A stretch of 47,988 nucleotides of DNA. Origin: JAVVSR01 sp964604875 (GTDB lineage Bacteria > Bacillota > Clostridia > Christensenellales > CAG-917). The stretch is from assembly GCA_964604875.1 (NCBI GenBank), contig CAZSAC010000007.1, positions 1-47,988 on the forward strand. Direction: 5' to 3'. Positions 35,010 to 43,854 of this stretch are shown here, in pieces. The translations under genes and the position numbers were made by a program. Each line of letters opens with the position of its first letter. Position 1 is the stretch's first letter. The notes beneath the pieces are model-generated. The model searched no databases, was not told the DNA's origin, and saw nothing but the letters and a program-made list of their open reading frames with translations.

Positions 35010-36452
35010 TTATTTGCTCATATTCTCAATGGCTTGAGCAAAGAACTGAGACGCTTGTACCATCGCTTCAGGAGAAACCCGCTCATTGATTGCGTGAATG
35101 CGTTTTTGGTCGTCCAGCGTCATTATAAAGGGTGTAAATCTGTATACGTTTTTGCATATCGGATAGAAATAACGCGCGTCGTCGTTGGCAATAAACATAT
35201 AGGGCGCGGTAAGCATATTTGGAAAAGCTTGCTTGATTGCAATGTTTAAGTTGGTGTACGGCGCAACGTTTGTCGGCGATACGGGAGTGGCCTCCGTGCC
35301 GTCCCAGCCTTCAACTTTGACCTTGTCGCCAACCAGTTTTTGCGTATAGTCTAAAACCTCTTTTCGGGTTACGCCCGTGATGATACGAGTGTTGATGTTT
35401 GCCTCGACTTTTGGCGGAATAACGTTTTCGGCGTTGCTACCCTTTAGCATCGTTTGGGCAAAGGTTGTGGATATAAGCGCGTTTGCAATCGGCACTTTTT
35501 TAAACACGAATTTCAACAGAGGGCTGAATATATCACGGTTTACCAAAACAAACTTTATCGGAAACATCATATGAGGAGCAAGCGTCTTAAACAATTCCTT
35601 AGTTGCCGCCGTCCATTTAGAGGGCATAGGATTTTTTTCAATTTTAATCAACGCCTTTGCAAGAATGACCGCTGCCGACGGTTTGGAAGGGTTGGACGCG
35701 TGTCCGCCTGATTTTTCAACCGTCAATTTCATATTTACCGCGCCTTTTTCGCAAGTGCCGATAAGCCCGATAAATTTGTCCATGCCAATCATATGTCCGT
35801 CGATTACCGTACCGCCTTCGTCCAAAACAAATTCCAGCTCTACGCCTTTGTTTTTAAGATATTCCATAATTTGTGGCGCACCGTCTTCGGTAAACGTTTC
35901 TTCATCGTGACCGAATCCAAAATAGATGTCGCGCTCGGGCGCAAAGCCCTCGGATAAAAGCTTCTCCATACCCTCTAAAAGGGCAATCATTGTGCCTTTC
36001 ATATCCTGCGTGCCTCTGCCGTATACGAAACCGTCCTTTAGCTCGCCCGAAAAAGGAGCGACCTCCCAGCCGTCGGCAGGGGCGGGCACAACGTCTTGGT
36101 GCGCCAAAAACATACCCGGCTTCATACTGCTGTTTTTGCCCTTGAATAGGTAAAGCAGGCTGTATGTATTGACATAGGTTTTTTCGGCAGTTTTATGGAC
36201 TAACGGATAGGCGCGTTCCAAAAAAGCGTGGTAGTCGTAAAAGGGTTTATCCAGCCCTACAAAATCGCCCGTCATAGAAACCGTCGGGATTTGTACCGCT
36301 TCGGAAATATGCTTTGTCACCGTGTCAGAGTCAAATTCTCTCAGTTTGCAGGGAACGTCGGGAACGTCTATAGCTTTTGCGCACAATGTGCGGATTACCA
36401 TAAATAAAATCAATGCTCCTAAAACGCCAAGAGCAATCCATAATACTATCAT
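35010..36452 (-). CDS. M20 family metallopeptidase (PM20D1-like), membrane-anchored
   Basis: 480 residues. One N-terminal membrane span (MIVLWIALGVLGALILFMV), then an M20 di-zinc peptidase domain: FLAHQDVVPAP and YGRGTQDMKGT carry the first zinc ligands, FGHDEETF the catalytic and bridging Glu, and FVLDEGG plus a late IHAINERV the remaining ligands. A lid domain lies in the middle. Known relatives are carboxypeptidases or N-acyl-amino-acid hydrolases. The ATG at 36452 is chosen because GGAGG sits 6 nt upstream; longer in-frame starts lack a site. Confidence 0.9.
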   Translation of the reverse strand: MIVLWIALGVLGALILFMVIRTLCAKAIDVPDVPCKLREFDSDTVTKHISEAVQIPTVSMTGDFVGLDKPFYDYHAFLERAYPLVHKTAEKTYVNTYSLLYLFKGKNSSMKPGMFLAHQDVVPAPADGWEVAPFSGELKDGFVYGRGTQDMKGTMIALLEGMEKLLSEGFAPERDIYFGFGHDEETFTEDGAPQIMEYLKNKGVELEFVLDEGGTVIDGHMIGMDKFIGLIGTCEKGAVNMKLTVEKSGGHASNPSKPSAAVILAKALIKIEKNPMPSKWTAATKELFKTLAPHMMFPIKFVLVNRDIFSPLLKFVFKKVPIANALISTTFAQTMLKGSNAENVIPPKVEANINTRIITGVTRKEVLDYTQKLVGDKVKVEGWDGTEATPVSPTNVAPYTNLNIAIKQAFPNMLTAPYMFIANDDARYFYPICKNVYRFTPFIMTLDDQKRIHAINERVSPEAMVQASQFFAQAIENMSK

Positions 36453-36539
36453 AGCTGCCTCCAAAATCTTAATTAGTTTTATTGTAATACAACAGTTTGG
36501 CAAAAATCAATTAAAAAACCCAAATAATTAAAAACCGAC

Positions 36540-36568
36540 GTTCAAATTTTTAAACGGTATGTTCAAAT
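36540..36568 (+). promoter_or_regulatory. Direct repeats upstream of the pckG promoter
   Basis: Two copies of GTTCAAAT at 36540-36547 and 36561-36568, 21 bp (two helical turns) apart, ending 22 bp before the -35 box. The position suits an activator. Confidence 0.4.
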
Positions 36569-36590
36569 CGTGAGAAATTATTTCTGTGTG

Positions 36591-36619
36591 TTGACTTTTT
36601 CGATAATTTAACGTATTAT
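36591..36619 (+). promoter_or_regulatory. Promoter of pckG
   Basis: TTGACT (36591-36596), 17-nt spacer, TATTAT (36614-36619), giving a leader of about 65 nt. Confidence 0.75.
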
Positions 36620-36690
36620 ATTTTTAATGATTATATTGGGGAAATTTGAGGTATAATCTTAAAAAGATATTATTTTGGAGGCATAAATTT

Positions 36691-38466
36691 ATGACAACAA
36701 ACAAAAAAGTTTTAGAGTTCGTTGAAGACGCCCGTTCGCTGGGCAAACCGGAAAAAGTTATTTGGATTGACGGCTCACAAAAGCAAATTGATGAACTCCG
36801 CAAGCAGGCGGTAGCCTCGGGCGAGCTTATCAAATTGAACGACGAGCTTTTACCTGACTGTTATTTGCACAGAACGGCAGTCAACGACGTCGCCCGTGTC
36901 GAGGCGAGAACTTTTATTTGCACGCCTAAAGAGGAGGATTGCGGTCCGACCAACAACTGGATGGAGCCTCAAGCTTGCTATAAAATGCTCAGAGAAATTT
37001 TCGACGGCGCAATGAAGGGGCGCACAATGTATGTGATTCCTTATTCTATGGGCGCGGTTGGTTCTCCTTACGCAAAAATCGGCGTCGAAGTTACCGATAG
37101 CATTTATGTTGTTTTAAATATGGCTATTATGACAAGAATCGGCGACAGCGTATTGAAGGTTTTGGGCGACAGCAACGATTTCGTCCGTGGATACCATACT
37201 AAAGCCGATATAGACGAGTCCAAAAGATATATCTGTCATTTCCCTGCCGATAACACAATCGTGTCTGTCAACAGCGGTTACGGCGGAAACGTTTTGTTGG
37301 GCAAAAAATGCCACGCTCTGCGCATAGCTACCTATCAAGCCAAAAAAGAAGGCTGGATGGCTGAACATATGCTTATCCTTGGCGTCGAAAAGCCTAACGG
37401 CGAAACCAAATATATTACCGCCGCTTTCCCGTCGGCTTGCGGAAAAACCAACCTTGCAATGCTTATTCCTCCCGAGACTTATACAAAGAAAGGCTATAAG
37501 GTGTTTACGGTAGGCGACGATATCGCTTGGATTAACGTCGGCAAAGACGGAAGACTTTATGCGATTAACCCTGAAGCCGGCTTCTTTGGCGTAGCTCCCG
37601 GGACAAACGCAAAATCCAACCCCAACGCTTTGGAATCTACTAAGAGAGGAACAATATTTACAAACGTTGTTCATAACCTTGAAAACAATTCCGTTTGGTG
37701 GGAGGGCTTAGATAAAAATCCTCCGCAAAACGCAATAGATTGGAAGGGTAATTCTTGGACGCCGGGTTCTGTTGACGCAGAAGGAAAGCCGATTAAGGGC
37801 GCGCATCCGAATAGCCGTTTCACCGCCCCCGCTAAGAACTGTCCCTGCATCAGCCCTAAGTGGGAAGCTCCTGAAGGCGTGCCGATAAGCGCAATTATAT
37901 TCGGCGGTCGTCGCGCGGCTACCACTCCGTTGGTATATCAATCACGCAGCTGGGACAACGGCGTGTTTGTAGGTTCGATTATGGCGTCGGAAACAACGGC
38001 TGCCGCAACAGGCGCAGTTGGTGTAGTACGTCGTGACCCGATGGCAATGTTGCCGTTCTGCGGATACCATATGGGCGACTATTTCCAACATTGGATAGAT
38101 ATGGGCAAAAAAGCAAAGCACCAACCGAAAATCTTCAACGTAAACTGGTTTAGAACCGATGCTGAAGGACACTTCATTTGGCCGGGATTCGGAGATAACT
38201 TGCGTGTTTTGGATTGGATTTTAAAGCGTTGTGAAGACGCTGTTGACGCCGTTGAAACACCGATTGGCTATGTGCCGTATCCTCAAGATATTAATACCGA
38301 CGGACTTGATATTTCCAAAGAAACCTTAGAAGGCTTGCTGGACGTTGATGAACAAACTTGGAAGAAAGAAGTCGAAGGAATTGAGGAATTCTATAAAAAA
38401 TTCGGCGACCGCTTACCGAATGAATTGGAAAATGAACTAAATCAGTTGAAAAAGAGATTAAAATAA
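36691..38466 (+). CDS. pckG: Phosphoenolpyruvate carboxykinase (GTP)
   Basis: Interconverts oxaloacetate and PEP with GTP/GDP. 591 residues, the size of the GTP-type enzyme. Seen: the reactive-cysteine P-loop FPSACGKTNLAML (246-258), GDDIAWINVG for metal binding, and FGGRRAATTPLVYQ and GSIMASETTAAATG. The start at 36691 follows GGAGG at 9 nt; an upstream in-frame TTG at 36646 has no site. In fermentative anaerobes the enzyme often runs toward oxaloacetate; direction here is not known. Terminator follows. Confidence 0.97.
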   Translation: MTTNKKVLEFVEDARSLGKPEKVIWIDGSQKQIDELRKQAVASGELIKLNDELLPDCYLHRTAVNDVARVEARTFICTPKEEDCGPTNNWMEPQACYKMLREIFDGAMKGRTMYVIPYSMGAVGSPYAKIGVEVTDSIYVVLNMAIMTRIGDSVLKVLGDSNDFVRGYHTKADIDESKRYICHFPADNTIVSVNSGYGGNVLLGKKCHALRIATYQAKKEGWMAEHMLILGVEKPNGETKYITAAFPSACGKTNLAMLIPPETYTKKGYKVFTVGDDIAWINVGKDGRLYAINPEAGFFGVAPGTNAKSNPNALESTKRGTIFTNVVHNLENNSVWWEGLDKNPPQNAIDWKGNSWTPGSVDAEGKPIKGAHPNSRFTAPAKNCPCISPKWEAPEGVPISAIIFGGRRAATTPLVYQSRSWDNGVFVGSIMASETTAAATGAVGVVRRDPMAMLPFCGYHMGDYFQHWIDMGKKAKHQPKIFNVNWFRTDAEGHFIWPGFGDNLRVLDWILKRCEDAVDAVETPIGYVPYPQDINTDGLDISKETLEGLLDVDEQTWKKEVEGIEEFYKKFGDRLPNELENELNQLKKRLK

Positions 38467-38488
38467 AATCAAATAAACTTTATTTTTA

Positions 38489-38522
38489 GTGCAAATCTGC
38501 AACGGATTTGCACTTTTTTTTA
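38489..38522 (+). terminator. Terminator of pckG
   Basis: Stem GTGCAAATC / GATTTGCAC (38489-38497 and 38505-38513) followed by eight T. Confidence 0.95.
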
Positions 38523-38550
38523 TCAAAATGAGGTAGTTTTTGTTTTTGTG

Positions 38551-38579
38551 TTGACATATAGGTGTAAATTTACTATAAT
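38551..38579 (+). promoter_or_regulatory. Consensus sigma-A promoter of the surface protein gene
   Basis: TTGACA (38551-38556), 17-nt spacer, TATAAT (38574-38579): exact consensus in both boxes. The leader (about 38586-38649) holds a possible stem, ATGCGT (38601-38606) with ACGCAT (38621-38626). Confidence 0.9.
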
Positions 38580-38649
38580 TTTAAATGTATATTTATTTTT
38601 ATGCGTGCGCGTCCGCTCATACGCATAAGTATAATAAAGGGGTATGTAT

Positions 38650-41142
38650 ATGAGAAACACCAAAATTCTAATTTCGATATTAGCCTTAATCTTGTTGGCT
38701 TGCGTGCCTGTTGCAATGACAGGTGGAAATATTGCATATGCGGCTGACGTCAATTTTGAAGTTACCGCTCCTATAAACGGTGAAATAACTGCTACATTAA
38801 ACGGGACGGCTCAAAGCATCGGCGCGGCTTTTTCGGCGACAACCGGCGACAGAGTGGTTTTAACGCCCGTGGCGGATGAAGGCTATAAGTTTATGGGCTG
38901 GGATACGAATGCCGACGGCAAGGTTGAAATAGCCGATACAAATGAATTTGTGGTGGCAGAAGCCAATATTACAGTTGCGGCAGTTTTCAAAAAAATTACA
39001 TACATTGATTTATTTAAAGGCGAGAAAAACTATTCTGTCTATAACGCTGACGGCACTCAACACCTAAAAGATATTGCCTCTCCTTCCGATTTTTGCAGAA
39101 TTAGCGGCGCAGAAGGCGAAACTAAAGATTTTATTATCGTTCCCGGGGATAACATTTTTATCAGATGGGCGCAAAATACGGTAAACGGCCCGGATATAAA
39201 CACCGCATACCCCAATTTAATTGTTTTAAAAGACACTTATAAAAACGAAAACGGACTTATTACCAAATATAAATTTTCTTGTACCTTCGATGCAAATAAC
39301 CACGATGCTTACTGCGCGCTTGAGTCGGCAAGTCCCGTAAAGATTTCCCAAAAAGACAATGGCTCGGTTGCTGTGTTTAAAAAGCTAATTCGTGATGGCG
39401 TGACCGACACTTCAATAGACGGCGACAAAATGCTTTATCTTCAAGACGGCGATGACGTTGAAATTGAAATTACCATCAAAACCGATAAAGAATATTATAT
39501 AGACATCAATAAAATGACTTTGGGAAGCTTGGTTTTAAAAAGCCCCAATGTCTATACATACACCTTAAAAGACATATCCCTCACAAACATATCCGGAAAT
39601 ATTATTCCGATTTACACCGGAGTTAAAACTTATGAAGTTCGCACGGTATTTTCGGAAGAATGTAATATCGTTTTATCAAAATCCGCTCCGTTTTACAAGG
39701 GAGACGTGGTTTCATATACGTTGGTTTCTAAAGGTGGAGTCGGGATTCCCGATGGCTCTACTGTTTCCGGCGCAACCTTAATAGAAAACGCAAATAAGGA
39801 CGGAGGAAGTTTTACAATTGACGGGACTTCTCCATTCATTACCATTACGGCAAATCCTTTCAAGGTAGTTGTTGTTCCGGTTACCCGATATACAGTTGAA
39901 ATCCGCGCTCCTGAAGGAGTGGCGGGCTTTGATTATACAATGCCCACAGGCGGCGGTACCTATGAAGAAGGCGCCGATATTACCCTAGTTTGGACGGAAT
40001 CACCCGCTATCCGCTTGCTCGGCTGGGACGAATTAGGCGTTGGAGAAGAAGGCAAAATAGACTATAACTATAACCCTAATTTAGGAATAACAGTCACAAA
40101 AAATATGGTTTTCGTTCCGATAGTAGAAGTCAAAACATTCGAGGTGGTTTTCGACGCTTCTAAAATGTCGGTTACAGCCGACGGCGCGAAAATCGCTTCA
40201 GGCGCAAAACTCCGTTATGGCTCAGGTATTTTGTTGAATACCGACGCCGCTAATTTTAACTATTGGACAGACAGCGGAAATAAGATTACTATTGCAAATT
40301 CTACAAATCAACACTCATTTTCTATGAGCGTTACCTCGTCGCTAAACCTTGCTTATGCAACAACAACAGGCGGTGGTGGTAGTTCGGGCGGTGGCTCTGA
40401 CCCTACAGTACCCGGAGAAACTCAAACTATATCCATAAACATTTCTTCTAACAACAACTCAATGGGCAATATTTCCTCGTCTAACGGGACATTGCTGGCT
40501 GCTTCAAATCCTACTACAATTTTGACGGCAACCCCAAAAGACGGGTATATTTTTGTCCGCTGGGAGAAAAACGGTGAAAATTATGGCACAAGCAAAACTA
40601 TTGAAGTTACCGACGCTACCAACGGCGCAAGCTATGTGGCAGTTTTCCAAGTGAAAACCGTAAAACTTTATTATACTCCAAGTACGGCTGTCGGCGGTAC
40701 GTGGGAAGGGACGACTACTGCGGCAGTAGGTTCAAATCAAGTGGTTAAAATCGTCGCAAACAAAGGCTATAAAATTGATTCTATTAAAGTTAACGGCGAA
40801 AAAGTTGATTTTAGCGGTTCCGACCAAACAAGCATAACTTTGTCGGGTATTACATCAGACCAAAGTGTTGTTATCAATTTCAAAAAGACGGGGCTATCAG
40901 GTAATGAACTTATTATTGTATTGGTGACCATTGGTTTAGTTGTTTTCTTTGCGGCGGCGTTGACATTCGTTTTGGTTAAAAAGCCTAATCAAACAAAACT
41001 TCAACGTTTGATTTCTGCCCGTCGCTCTGCGATGGAAATCGTCGGAGACTCATCAACAAATTCAGCGGATACCGAATATGAGGAACAAGCCCAGCAAGAT
41101 GATACCCAATATTATGATAATGACGATTCCGATGAAGAATAA
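38650..41142 (+). CDS. Large surface protein with InlB-type repeats and C-terminal anchor
   Basis: About 830 residues. An N-terminal signal peptide ends near AYA-AD; the ectodomain contains several beta-repeat blocks of the bacterial/InlB B-repeat type (for example GDRVVLTPVADEGYKFMGWD, ILTATPKDGYIFVRWEKNG, KIVANKGYKIDSIKVNGE). A Gly/Ser linker lies at about 574-588. A single C-terminal membrane span (ELIIVLVTIGLVVFFAAALTF) is followed by a basic stretch and a very acidic tail (DDTQYYDNDDSDEE). There is no LPXTG motif, so it is held by the span rather than sortase. The start is the second ATG, 7 nt after AAAGGGG; the first ATG at 38644 is too close. Probable role in adhesion or cell-surface structure; no ligand can be named. 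Confidence 0.8.
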   Translation: MRNTKILISILALILLACVPVAMTGGNIAYAADVNFEVTAPINGEITATLNGTAQSIGAAFSATTGDRVVLTPVADEGYKFMGWDTNADGKVEIADTNEFVVAEANITVAAVFKKITYIDLFKGEKNYSVYNADGTQHLKDIASPSDFCRISGAEGETKDFIIVPGDNIFIRWAQNTVNGPDINTAYPNLIVLKDTYKNENGLITKYKFSCTFDANNHDAYCALESASPVKISQKDNGSVAVFKKLIRDGVTDTSIDGDKMLYLQDGDDVEIEITIKTDKEYYIDINKMTLGSLVLKSPNVYTYTLKDISLTNISGNIIPIYTGVKTYEVRTVFSEECNIVLSKSAPFYKGDVVSYTLVSKGGVGIPDGSTVSGATLIENANKDGGSFTIDGTSPFITITANPFKVVVVPVTRYTVEIRAPEGVAGFDYTMPTGGGTYEEGADITLVWTESPAIRLLGWDELGVGEEGKIDYNYNPNLGITVTKNMVFVPIVEVKTFEVVFDASKMSVTADGAKIASGAKLRYGSGILLNTDAANFNYWTDSGNKITIANSTNQHSFSMSVTSSLNLAYATTTGGGGSSGGGSDPTVPGETQTISINISSNNNSMGNISSSNGTLLAASNPTTILTATPKDGYIFVRWEKNGENYGTSKTIEVTDATNGASYVAVFQVKTVKLYYTPSTAVGGTWEGTTTAAVGSNQVVKIVANKGYKIDSIKVNGEKVDFSGSDQTSITLSGITSDQSVVINFKKTGLSGNELIIVLVTIGLVVFFAAALTFVLVKKPNQTKLQRLISARRSAMEIVGDSSTNSADTEYEEQAQQDDTQYYDNDDSDEE

Positions 41143-41156
41143 ATTAGGTTAATCGG

Positions 41157-41194
41157 TTGACAAAAATTCATATATATGGTTAAATACATTTAAC
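41157..41194 (+). promoter_or_regulatory. Promoter of the T-box unit with overlapping 16-bp palindrome
   Basis: TTGACA (41157-41162), 17-nt spacer, TTAAAT (41180-41185). The palindrome GTTAAATACATTTAAC (41179-41194) covers the -10 box and the expected start. GTTAAATAC also occurs at the tetR promoter (43817-43825). Confidence 0.6.
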
Positions 41195-41450
41195 TAAATA
41201 TTAAAGGCGTTTATGAGGACGAGGTTTATCCCACAATTTTTCAGAGAGCTGTTGCTTGGTGCGAAACAGCAAATTGCATAAATCTAATCACCTTCCAGTC
41301 GCTCGGCAGAACGGTAAACTATTAAGCCGAGACGGACCCCTCCGTTATAAGGGAACATATTGTTTGATATGGTAAAGAGGCTTACTTTGTAAGCAATTAG
41401 AGTGGTACCACGGATTAATACTTCGTCTCTATGTCAGAGACGAAGTTTTT
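41192..41450 (+). promoter_or_regulatory. T-box riboswitch leader (likely tRNA-Ile)
   Basis: Full T-box architecture. Stem I has the apical signature CAGAGAGCTGTTGCTTGGTG with pairing CAATTT/AAATTG and GCTGTT/AACAGC (41234-41275). The 3' side reads AATCTAATCACCTTCCAG (41281-41298), where ATC is the best specifier by the usual layout (codon followed by A and the returning stem). Stem CTCGGC / GCCGAG follows. The T-box is AGAGTGGTACCACGG (41399-41413); its variable base U pairs with a discriminator A, as in tRNA-Ile. The terminator stem CTTCGTCTCT / AGAGACGAAG (41421-41430 and 41436-41445) ends in a T run. Uncharged tRNA would permit read-through. Confidence 0.93.
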
Positions 41451-41471
41451 ATTTTATAAGCAGGTTGGATT

Positions 41472-43121
41472 ATGGAACTTTATAAGAAATACATTACAGA
41501 AACGATTGATAGCGACGGACGTTTGACGGGAATCGATTTTTCTATTCCCGATGACTACAACTTTGCCTTTGACGTAATTGATTATTACGGGCAAAATTTG
41601 CCTTCAAAAAAGGCGATGATTTGGGTGGGCGACGATTTATTCGAGCGTACGTTTACGTTTAAAGATATGTCTGACTACAGTTCGCAAGTTGCCAACTATT
41701 TCAAGTCTTTGGGGATTGGAAAAGGCGATAAGGTTATGCTTATACTGCGCCGCCATTATCAATTTTGGTTTTCCATTTTAGCTTTGCATAAGCTCGGCGC
41801 AATAGCCATTCCCGCAACAGACCAGCTTATGAAAAAGGATTTGGTTTACCGATTTAAGCTTGCTGAGGTTAAGGCTGTTGTGTGTAGCGACAGTGGCAAT
41901 ATCGCAAGTGAGGTGGAAGCCGCCGCGGCAGAATGTGAAGACGTAAAGCTTTTGATAAATACAGGCGCGCCAAGGTTAGGTTGGCGCAGTTTTGATAAAG
42001 AATATTTGAAGTTTCCTAACGTGTTTCCGCGCCCTATCGGAAATGAGGGAACAAATAAAAACGACGTTATGGTTATGTTTTTTACCTCGGGCACGACAGG
42101 GTATCCCAAGCTTGCTATGCACAACTATACCTATTCGCTTGCGCACTTTGCTACGGCAAAGTGGTGGCATAATGTAAACGTCGACGGGCTTCACCTTAGC
42201 GTTGCAGATACGGGCTGGGGCAAGGCTCTTTGGGGAAAGCTATATGGTCAATGGCTGTTGTCTGCGTGTCTTTTTGTTTATGACTTTAATAGGTTTTGCG
42301 CCGACGACTTACTGACGCTGATTTCCAAATATAAATTGACCACATTTTGCGCGCCGCCGACAATCTATAGGTTTTTTATAAAGGAAGACTTGACGAAGTA
42401 CGATTTATCAAGTTTAGAATACATTACCACGGCAGGAGAAGCGCTAAACCCCGAAGTTTTTAAACAGTTTCAAACGGCGACCGGGTTAAAAATTATGGAA
42501 GGCTTTGGACAAACCGAAACCACATTGACTTTGGCAAATTTGGTGAATACGCAAAGTAAAGCGGGTTCAATGGGCAAACCCACTCCCCAATATAAAATTC
42601 ACCTTTTAAACGGAGACGACCAAGAAGTCGGCGTCGGCGAGGTGGGTGAAGTTTGTATCGATATAACTAATTTTCCCGTAGGGCTTTTCATAGGATATTA
42701 TAAGGACGAGAAAAACACATCGTCTGTAATTCACGATGGATTCTATCATACGGGCGATATGGCGTGGCAAGACGAGGACGGATATTTTTGGTTTGTTGGG
42801 CGCACCGATGACTTGATTAAATCTTCAGGCTACCGCATCGGACCATTCGAAATCGAAAGCGTGATTATGGAGCATCCAAGCGTACTAGAATGCGCAGTTA
42901 CAGGCGTACCTGACCCCGTTAGAGGGCAAATAGTAAAGGCGACCATTGTGCTTGTTAAGGGTGCTGTAGGTAGCGAGGAGCTTAAAAAGGATATTCAAAC
43001 ATATGTAAAGCATATGACCGCGCCGTATAAATATCCTCGGGTTATAGAGTTTGTGCCTGAACTGCCTAAAACCATTTCCGGCAAAATAAGAAGAACGGAA
43101 ATCCGTGATAAAAAAGCATAA
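41472..43121 (+). CDS. Acyl-CoA synthetase, medium/branched-chain (MACS-like), T-box controlled
   Basis: Activates a carboxylic acid to its CoA thioester through an acyl-AMP. 549 residues, ANL superfamily. Seen: P-loop FFTSGTTGYPK (203-213), the GFGQTET motif, HTGDMAWQDEDGYFWFVGR, and the catalytic Lys538 in KTISGKIRR. The sequence style (KWWHNVNVDGLHLSVADTGWGKALWGKLYGQW) is that of MACS/ACSM-type enzymes, whose members take medium-chain, branched-chain or aromatic acids. The T-box in front links it to an amino acid rather than fatty acid supply; with a tRNA-Ile specifier the natural candidate is 2-methylbutyrate. No ribosome binding site better than AGGTTGG precedes the ATG. Confidence 0.9.
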   Translation: MELYKKYITETIDSDGRLTGIDFSIPDDYNFAFDVIDYYGQNLPSKKAMIWVGDDLFERTFTFKDMSDYSSQVANYFKSLGIGKGDKVMLILRRHYQFWFSILALHKLGAIAIPATDQLMKKDLVYRFKLAEVKAVVCSDSGNIASEVEAAAAECEDVKLLINTGAPRLGWRSFDKEYLKFPNVFPRPIGNEGTNKNDVMVMFFTSGTTGYPKLAMHNYTYSLAHFATAKWWHNVNVDGLHLSVADTGWGKALWGKLYGQWLLSACLFVYDFNRFCADDLLTLISKYKLTTFCAPPTIYRFFIKEDLTKYDLSSLEYITTAGEALNPEVFKQFQTATGLKIMEGFGQTETTLTLANLVNTQSKAGSMGKPTPQYKIHLLNGDDQEVGVGEVGEVCIDITNFPVGLFIGYYKDEKNTSSVIHDGFYHTGDMAWQDEDGYFWFVGRTDDLIKSSGYRIGPFEIESVIMEHPSVLECAVTGVPDPVRGQIVKATIVLVKGAVGSEELKKDIQTYVKHMTAPYKYPRVIEFVPELPKTISGKIRRTEIRDKKA

Positions 43122-43127
43122 TGCAAA

Positions 43128-43158
43128 ATAGAAGCCAAACGAGTCGTTTGGCTTCTAT
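43128..43158. terminator. Palindromic bidirectional terminator
   Basis: A perfect 15-bp stem (ATAGAAGCCAAACGA and its complement around a single G) lies between convergent genes. Only short T runs flank it, TTTT on the minus side. Confidence 0.7.
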
Positions 43159-43178
43159 GTATAAGGTTTGTTTGAAAA

Positions 43179-43790
43179 CTAGTTTAGTATGAATTTTGTC
43201 AGTTGGTCAATATAAATTTCCCTCATATTGCCTTTGTTAATTTGAAAAATATCGTCGCTGTTCAAATTTTTAATATCAAGTTGGAAAATAAGCGGGAATG
43301 CAAACGCGCTAAATAATAGAACATATTTTATCTTAAGTTCGTCAGAATTGTAGGAAGGATTGCTTTCTGACAGCTTTGCCACAATTTTATAGGTGGTTTC
43401 AGATTCCATAGAAAACTGAGATAAAAATATTTTACTGCAACCCTCCAAAATTTCGTTATTATTGGGTATCAAAATATATTTAATTATTCCTAAATTTTCG
43501 AATACAAAATTATAAAATTCATCTAAAAACCCGCGAATGCCTGTTTGCACTTCTGAGTTGCTTTCAGGGGTTACCTTTAAAAATTCGTCAATCTTATTTT
43601 TAAATTCAGAAATAAGGCGTCTAACGACAATGACTATAAGGTTTTGCTTATCTGTAAAATGATAGTTTATCGCGGCGATATTGACGTTTGCATCTAAAGC
43701 AATTTCTTTTACCGTAACGTTTCCGTTTTTACGTAGAATTTTGATTGTGCTATCAATAATTGCCTGCTTAGTAAGTTCTGTTTTTTTCAT
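43179..43790 (-). CDS. TetR family transcriptional regulator
   Basis: 203 residues: an N-terminal TetR helix-turn-helix (residues about 8-50, VTVKEIALDANVNIAAINYHF, then TDKQNLI) and a helical ligand-binding domain. GAGG precedes the ATG. It is convergent with the acyl-CoA synthetase. The shared GTTAAATAC sequence at its own promoter and at the promoter of the T-box unit suggests that it controls both. Its ligand is unknown; an acyl-CoA or the free acid would fit. Confidence 0.9.
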   Translation of the reverse strand: MKKTELTKQAIIDSTIKILRKNGNVTVKEIALDANVNIAAINYHFTDKQNLIVIVVRRLISEFKNKIDEFLKVTPESNSEVQTGIRGFLDEFYNFVFENLGIIKYILIPNNNEILEGCSKIFLSQFSMESETTYKIVAKLSESNPSYNSDELKIKYVLLFSAFAFPLIFQLDIKNLNSDDIFQINKGNMREIYIDQLTKFILN

Positions 43791-43816
43791 TATTGCCTCG
43801 TGCGTATTATTATGTT

Positions 43817-43854
43817 GTTAAATACTATTATAAGGATTTGTTAGAAAAAGTAAA
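43817..43854 (-). promoter_or_regulatory. Promoter of tetR with half-operator
   Basis: Minus strand: TTTACT (43849-43854), 16-nt spacer, TATAAT (43827-43832). GTTAAATAC (plus-strand reading, 43817-43825) lies at the predicted start of transcription. Confidence 0.55.

Noticed and set aside
41281..41290. Specifier codons CTA (Leu), TCT (Ser) or AAT (Asn) for the T-box
   Set aside because: ATC followed by A and the returning stem fits the usual layout best, and discriminator A disfavours Ser and Asn; Leu is not excluded outright.
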